From Cyanobacteriota bacterium (GTDB taxonomy: Bacteria; Cyanobacteriota; Cyanobacteriia; PCC-6307; Cyanobiaceae), in the NCBI GenBank assembly GCA_947463165.1, contig CANHSW010000086.1:1-8147 (forward strand): 8,147 nucleotides of DNA. The letters are read 5' to 3'. The position numbers were made by a program, and so were the translations under genes. Position 1 is the stretch's first letter; each line of letters starts with the position of its first letter. Below, piece by piece: positions 6,030-8,147 of the stretch. The notes beneath the pieces were generated by a model. The model searched no databases. It was not told the DNA's origin and worked only from the letters and a program-made list of their open reading frames with translations.

Positions 6030-7228
6030 TCGACAACCTGCTGGGACAGGGCCTCGGCTGGCTGGGCTACCTGGAACGGCCGGCGGTGCTCCTGCAACTG
6101 CTGCCGGCCCTACTGGTGCTACTGGCATTGAAAAAGCTGCCGCTGGGCCGCTGGCGACTGTCGCTCCCAGGCAAAGAGTCGTTCCCTGGCATAGTGCCAA
6201 TTGCCATGGGCGCCCTGGCGCTGCTATTCGAACTGGCAAGATTACCCCATGGACTACTAAATCTACTGGTGGAGATCAGCGCCGCCCGTCTAGGGCTGGA
6301 TCTACTGGAAAAGCTGCTGCTGGAGCCCAGGCTAGAACCGCAGGTATTCGAGCGTTTTCGCAGTCGATTACTGCGGCCATGCTTTCTACTGCTGGTGCTG
6401 CTAGCACTGATAAACGAGGTGGACTATCTGGGTGATCTGGCGGCCTTGCCGGTGGTCACCTGGTTTAACAGTTCCCTCACCCTCGGCAGCCTGTTTCAGG
6501 TGGCTGTGGTGCTTTATCTATTACTGGTGGGCTCCAATCTACCCTCTGTGGCCCTTGGTTGGCTGGCCCAAAAAACCATTGGCATCTCCACTGGCAGCCG
6601 CCGCGCCCTGGAGTTGGTGGTGCGCTATGCCCTGCTGGTGGCGGGCATCCACTGGGCATTCAGCTACCTGGGCTTTAATCAAACCGGGCTGCTGGCGGTG
6701 GCCGGTGGCCTATCGGTGGGCCTCGGTTTTGGTGTGAAGGAGATATTCTCCAACTTCATCAGTGGCCTGTGGCTGCTGCTAGAGGGCTCCGTGCGTCCCG
6801 GGGAGGTGCTGATCATCGACGGCCAGCCCTGCGAAGTGCGCAAGCTGGGTTTGCGGGCCGCCACCCTCTGGCGCAGCGGCGACAACTCGGAACTAGTAAT
6901 TCCCAACCAAACCTTCTTCACCACCACCACCACCACCTTCACCCGCAGCGACCGCAACCGCCGCTGCAGCCTGGCGGTACAAATAGCCGACCGCCATCCG
7001 CCCCGGCAAATCCTGCAACTTTTAGAAGAAATTGCCCTGAACGATGTAAGAATTTTAGCAACTCCGCCCCCCTTGGCCACCCTCAGGGAATTCGGGCCCT
7101 CCACATTTACCTATCAGCTGTCCTTTTCGATCGCCGATCCCCTGAGCAGCGGTTCGATCACCAGCGCCCTGCGGCTGGCGGTGTGGGAGGCGTTTCAAAG
7201 CCGCGGCATCGCCCTGCAGCCGGCCTGA
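6026..7228 (+). CDS. MscS-family mechanosensitive (small-conductance) ion channel
   Basis: This is a cytoplasmic-membrane channel of the MscS superfamily, which usually releases ions and small solutes when membrane tension rises. The 400-residue product has hydrophobic segments at about 19-36, 55-72, 116-130, 153-170, 195-213 and a pore helix at about 219-252. The pore segment GGLSVGLGFGVKEIFSNFISG (227-247) matches the TM3 signature, with N243 and G247 at the positions of E. coli MscS N117 and G121, followed by RPGEVLIIDG (257-266). The beta domain contains SELVIPNQTFF (288-298), and the C-terminal alpha/beta domain ends the protein. K238 and E239 stand where E. coli MscS has Q112 and G113. 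It has more predicted membrane segments than the three of E. coli MscS, so it is a longer subtype. ATG 6026 overlaps the TGA of the lipoprotein gene by four bases, so the two are probably translated together. No recognisable regulatory or nucleotide-binding domain follows. Confidence 0.92.
   Translation: MIDNLLGQGLGWLGYLERPAVLLQLLPALLVLLALKKLPLGRWRLSLPGKESFPGIVPIAMGALALLFELARLPHGLLNLLVEISAARLGLDLLEKLLLEPRLEPQVFERFRSRLLRPCFLLLVLLALINEVDYLGDLAALPVVTWFNSSLTLGSLFQVAVVLYLLLVGSNLPSVALGWLAQKTIGISTGSRRALELVVRYALLVAGIHWAFSYLGFNQTGLLAVAGGLSVGLGFGVKEIFSNFISGLWLLLEGSVRPGEVLIIDGQPCEVRKLGLRAATLWRSGDNSELVIPNQTFFTTTTTTFTRSDRNRRCSLAVQIADRHPPRQILQLLEEIALNDVRILATPPPLATLREFGPSTFTYQLSFSIADPLSSGSITSALRLAVWEAFQSRGIALQPA
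6920..6937 (+). repeat. (ACC)6 trinucleotide repeat inside the MscS gene
   Basis: Six consecutive ACC codons encode Thr299-Thr304 in the beta domain of the channel, directly after IPNQTFF and before FTRSD. Identical codons throughout suggest slippage rather than selection for Thr alone. The segment length from IPN to SD fits the usual spacing of the family, so the repeat replaces residues and is not an obvious insertion. Confidence 0.85.
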
Positions 7229-7409
7229 ACCACCAGCTCAGCAGCCCCACGGGGGCCACCAAGGGGGCCGCCACCCCTGGGAGGGATGATCAAGGCAGTT
7301 GACCCCGCGCCTGCGGGCCCACCGGCCAGCACCCTGGAAGCCAGTTCGCGCAGAGCCAGCTTCGAGGGAGCTAGCCGGGGGGAGCCAGCCGCCTTGATCG
7401 CTCGCCTAC
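7229..7409. other. mscS-argS gap with GC-rich hairpins and G-runs
   Basis: This 181-base non-coding gap contains several short, very GC-rich stems. They are GCCCC 7244-7248 with GGGGC 7252-7256 (3-base loop), AGGGG 7262-7266 with CCCCT 7274-7278 (7-base loop), and CCCGC 7304-7308 with GCGGG 7313-7317 (4-base loop). None is followed by a T-run. GGGGGCC occurs twice (7251-7257 and 7263-7269). The first two stems may end the nadC-lipoprotein-mscS transcript or lie in the argS leader. No promoter pair is convincing; TTGACC at 7299-7304 has no matching -10. The ORF that starts at 7286 crosses into argS in another frame and is a shadow. Confidence 0.4.
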
Positions 7410-8147
7410 ATGCTTTCGATACTCCACGAGCTCAACGACCGCCTCCGGGGGGCCCTAGAGCAGGCCTTCCCCGCTGCAGCAGCCGCGGCTGCGGCCGAGG
7501 GCAGCGCCCTGGATGCCCAGCTGGGCCCAGCCAGCAAGCCGGAATTCGGTGATTTCCAGGCCAATGGCGCCCTGGCCCTGGCCAAGCGGCTGGGGATGCA
7601 GCCGCGTGTAATTGCCACGGCCTTGGTGGAGAAACTGGAGGCCGGCGCCGGTTTCAGCGACCTCTGCGAGCGGCCCCAGATCGCCGGGCCGGGCTTTATC
7701 AATCTCACGATCAAGCCCGAGCGGCTGGCGGCGGAGGTGGCCAGCCGGCTGCAGGATCCGCGCCTGGGGGTAAGCAGCGCCGCCGAGGAGCCAGGGGCCC
7801 AGGGCAGCGGGTTGGCGCCGGTGATTGTGGATTTCTCCAGCCCCAACATCGCCAAGGAAATGCATGTGGGGCACCTGCGCTCCACGATCATTGGCGACTC
7901 GCTGGCGCGGGTGCTGGAATTTCGCGGCTATCAGGTGCTGCGGCTCAACCATGTGGGCGACTGGGGCACCCAGTTCGGCATGCTGATCACCCACCTGAAG
8001 CAGGTGGCCCCCGAGGCGCTGAGCACCGCCGACGCGGTAGATCTAGGCGACCTGGGGGCCTTTTACCGGCAGGCCAAGCAGCGCTTCGATAGCGACGAGG
8101 CCTTCCAGAGCACCGCCCGAGAGGAGGTGGTGCGGCTGCAGGGGGGC
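7410..8147 (+). CDS. argS: Arginyl-tRNA synthetase (3'-truncated by window edge)
   Basis: This class I aminoacyl-tRNA synthetase attaches arginine to tRNA-Arg in the cytoplasm. From ATG 7410 the frame is open for 246 codons to the right edge; family members are near 580-600 residues, so about 41% is present. The N-terminal tRNA-binding (Add-1) domain covers about 1-105, with [19 protein letters not shown] (41-59) and GPGFINLTI (93-101). The catalytic domain begins with [30 protein letters not shown], where HVGH (152-155) is the class I HIGH motif, then [14 protein letters not shown] (179-192). Odd points are a run of eight Ala (22-29) encoded by mixed codons, and a Gly/Pro/Glu-rich linker (about 122-137) between the two domains that contains a 15-bp sequence also found before mnmE. 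ATG 7410 fits the family N-terminus ([12 protein letters not shown]). No Shine-Dalgarno is seen. Confidence 0.97.
   Translation, partial: MLSILHELNDRLRGALEQAFPAAAAAAAAEGSALDAQLGPASKPEFGDFQANGALALAKRLGMQPRVIATALVEKLEAGAGFSDLCERPQIAGPGFINLTIKPERLAAEVASRLQDPRLGVSSAAEEPGAQGSGLAPVIVDFSSPNIAKEMHVGHLRSTIIGDSLARVLEFRGYQVLRLNHVGDWGTQFGMLITHLKQVAPEALSTADAVDLGDLGAFYRQAKQRFDSDEAFQSTAREEVVRLQGG
7790..7804 (+). repeat. 15-bp repeat shared with the mnmE leader
   Basis: GCCAGGGGCCCAGGG occurs here inside argS and at 2204-2218 just before mnmE, exact over 15 bases and in the same codon phase (CCA GGG GCC CAG). In argS it encodes part of E-P-G-A-Q-G in a variable interdomain linker. It could be a small dispersed repeat or chance in GC-rich DNA. 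Confidence 0.4.

Noticed and set aside
7286..7552. 88-codon plus-strand ORF overlapping the argS start
   Set aside because: More than half of it is argS in another frame, and the rest is low-complexity Pro/Ala/Arg sequence.
7406..7994. Minus-strand frames of 161 and 179 codons over argS
   Set aside because: Both are antisense to a clear ArgRS frame with its HVGH motif, and neither shows a domain.
1..8147. Hints of mobile elements, CRISPR arrays or tRNA genes
   Set aside because: I saw no transposase, integrase, regularly spaced repeats or tRNA T-loop and acceptor pairing on either strand. I also noticed no full HIP1 octamer (GCGATCGC), although GCGATCG cores occur.

Overview
This window looks like a chromosomal housekeeping stretch from a high-GC picocyanobacterium (the Synechococcus/Cyanobium group). 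That assignment is an inference from the style of the proteins, the GC-rich third codon positions, the mostly absent Shine-Dalgarno sequences and the gene set. I could not run a search to confirm it. All recognisable genes lie on the + strand, and no mobile element, CRISPR array, tRNA or rRNA was seen.

Layout, left to right. (1) The 3' two thirds of a long bifunctional (p)ppGpp synthetase/hydrolase of the Rel/SpoT type; the N-terminal HD hydrolase domain lies outside the window. (2) A 393-base stretch (1614-2006) with no convincing gene but with a perfect 10-bp inverted repeat and an imperfect 27-bp tandem repeat. (3) A 62-codon hypothetical ORF that ends 45 bases before, and in the same frame as, mnmE; the spacer is a G-run tract able to form a G-quadruplex. 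(4) mnmE, the tRNA wobble-uridine modification GTPase. (5) A 196-base, locally AT-richer gap (3660-3855). (6) A tightly coupled trio, each joined by a 4-base ATGA overlap: nadC (NAD biosynthesis, non-ATG start), a lipoprotein resembling family 1 ABC solute-binding proteins, and an MscS-family small-conductance channel. (7) A 181-base gap with GC-rich hairpins and G-runs. (8) The 5' 41% or so of argS (arginyl-tRNA synthetase), cut by the right edge.

How the genes relate. Rel, MnmE and ArgRS all touch translation: Rel reads uncharged tRNA on the ribosome, MnmE modifies tRNA wobble bases and ArgRS charges tRNA-Arg. NadC feeds NAD synthesis. The least ordinary part is the solute-binding lipoprotein coupled to an MscS channel. 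No ABC permease or ATPase gene is in sight, so the binding protein may serve the channel, or an unlinked transporter. That pairing is the best candidate here for something not well described, and it is only an inference from gene order.

The rest is conserved and ordinary. The smaller curiosities are a nadC with no possible ATG start, a six-fold ACC repeat inside the channel gene, a 15-bp repeat shared in the same codon phase between the mnmE leader and argS, and unusual residues at the MscS pore hinge.
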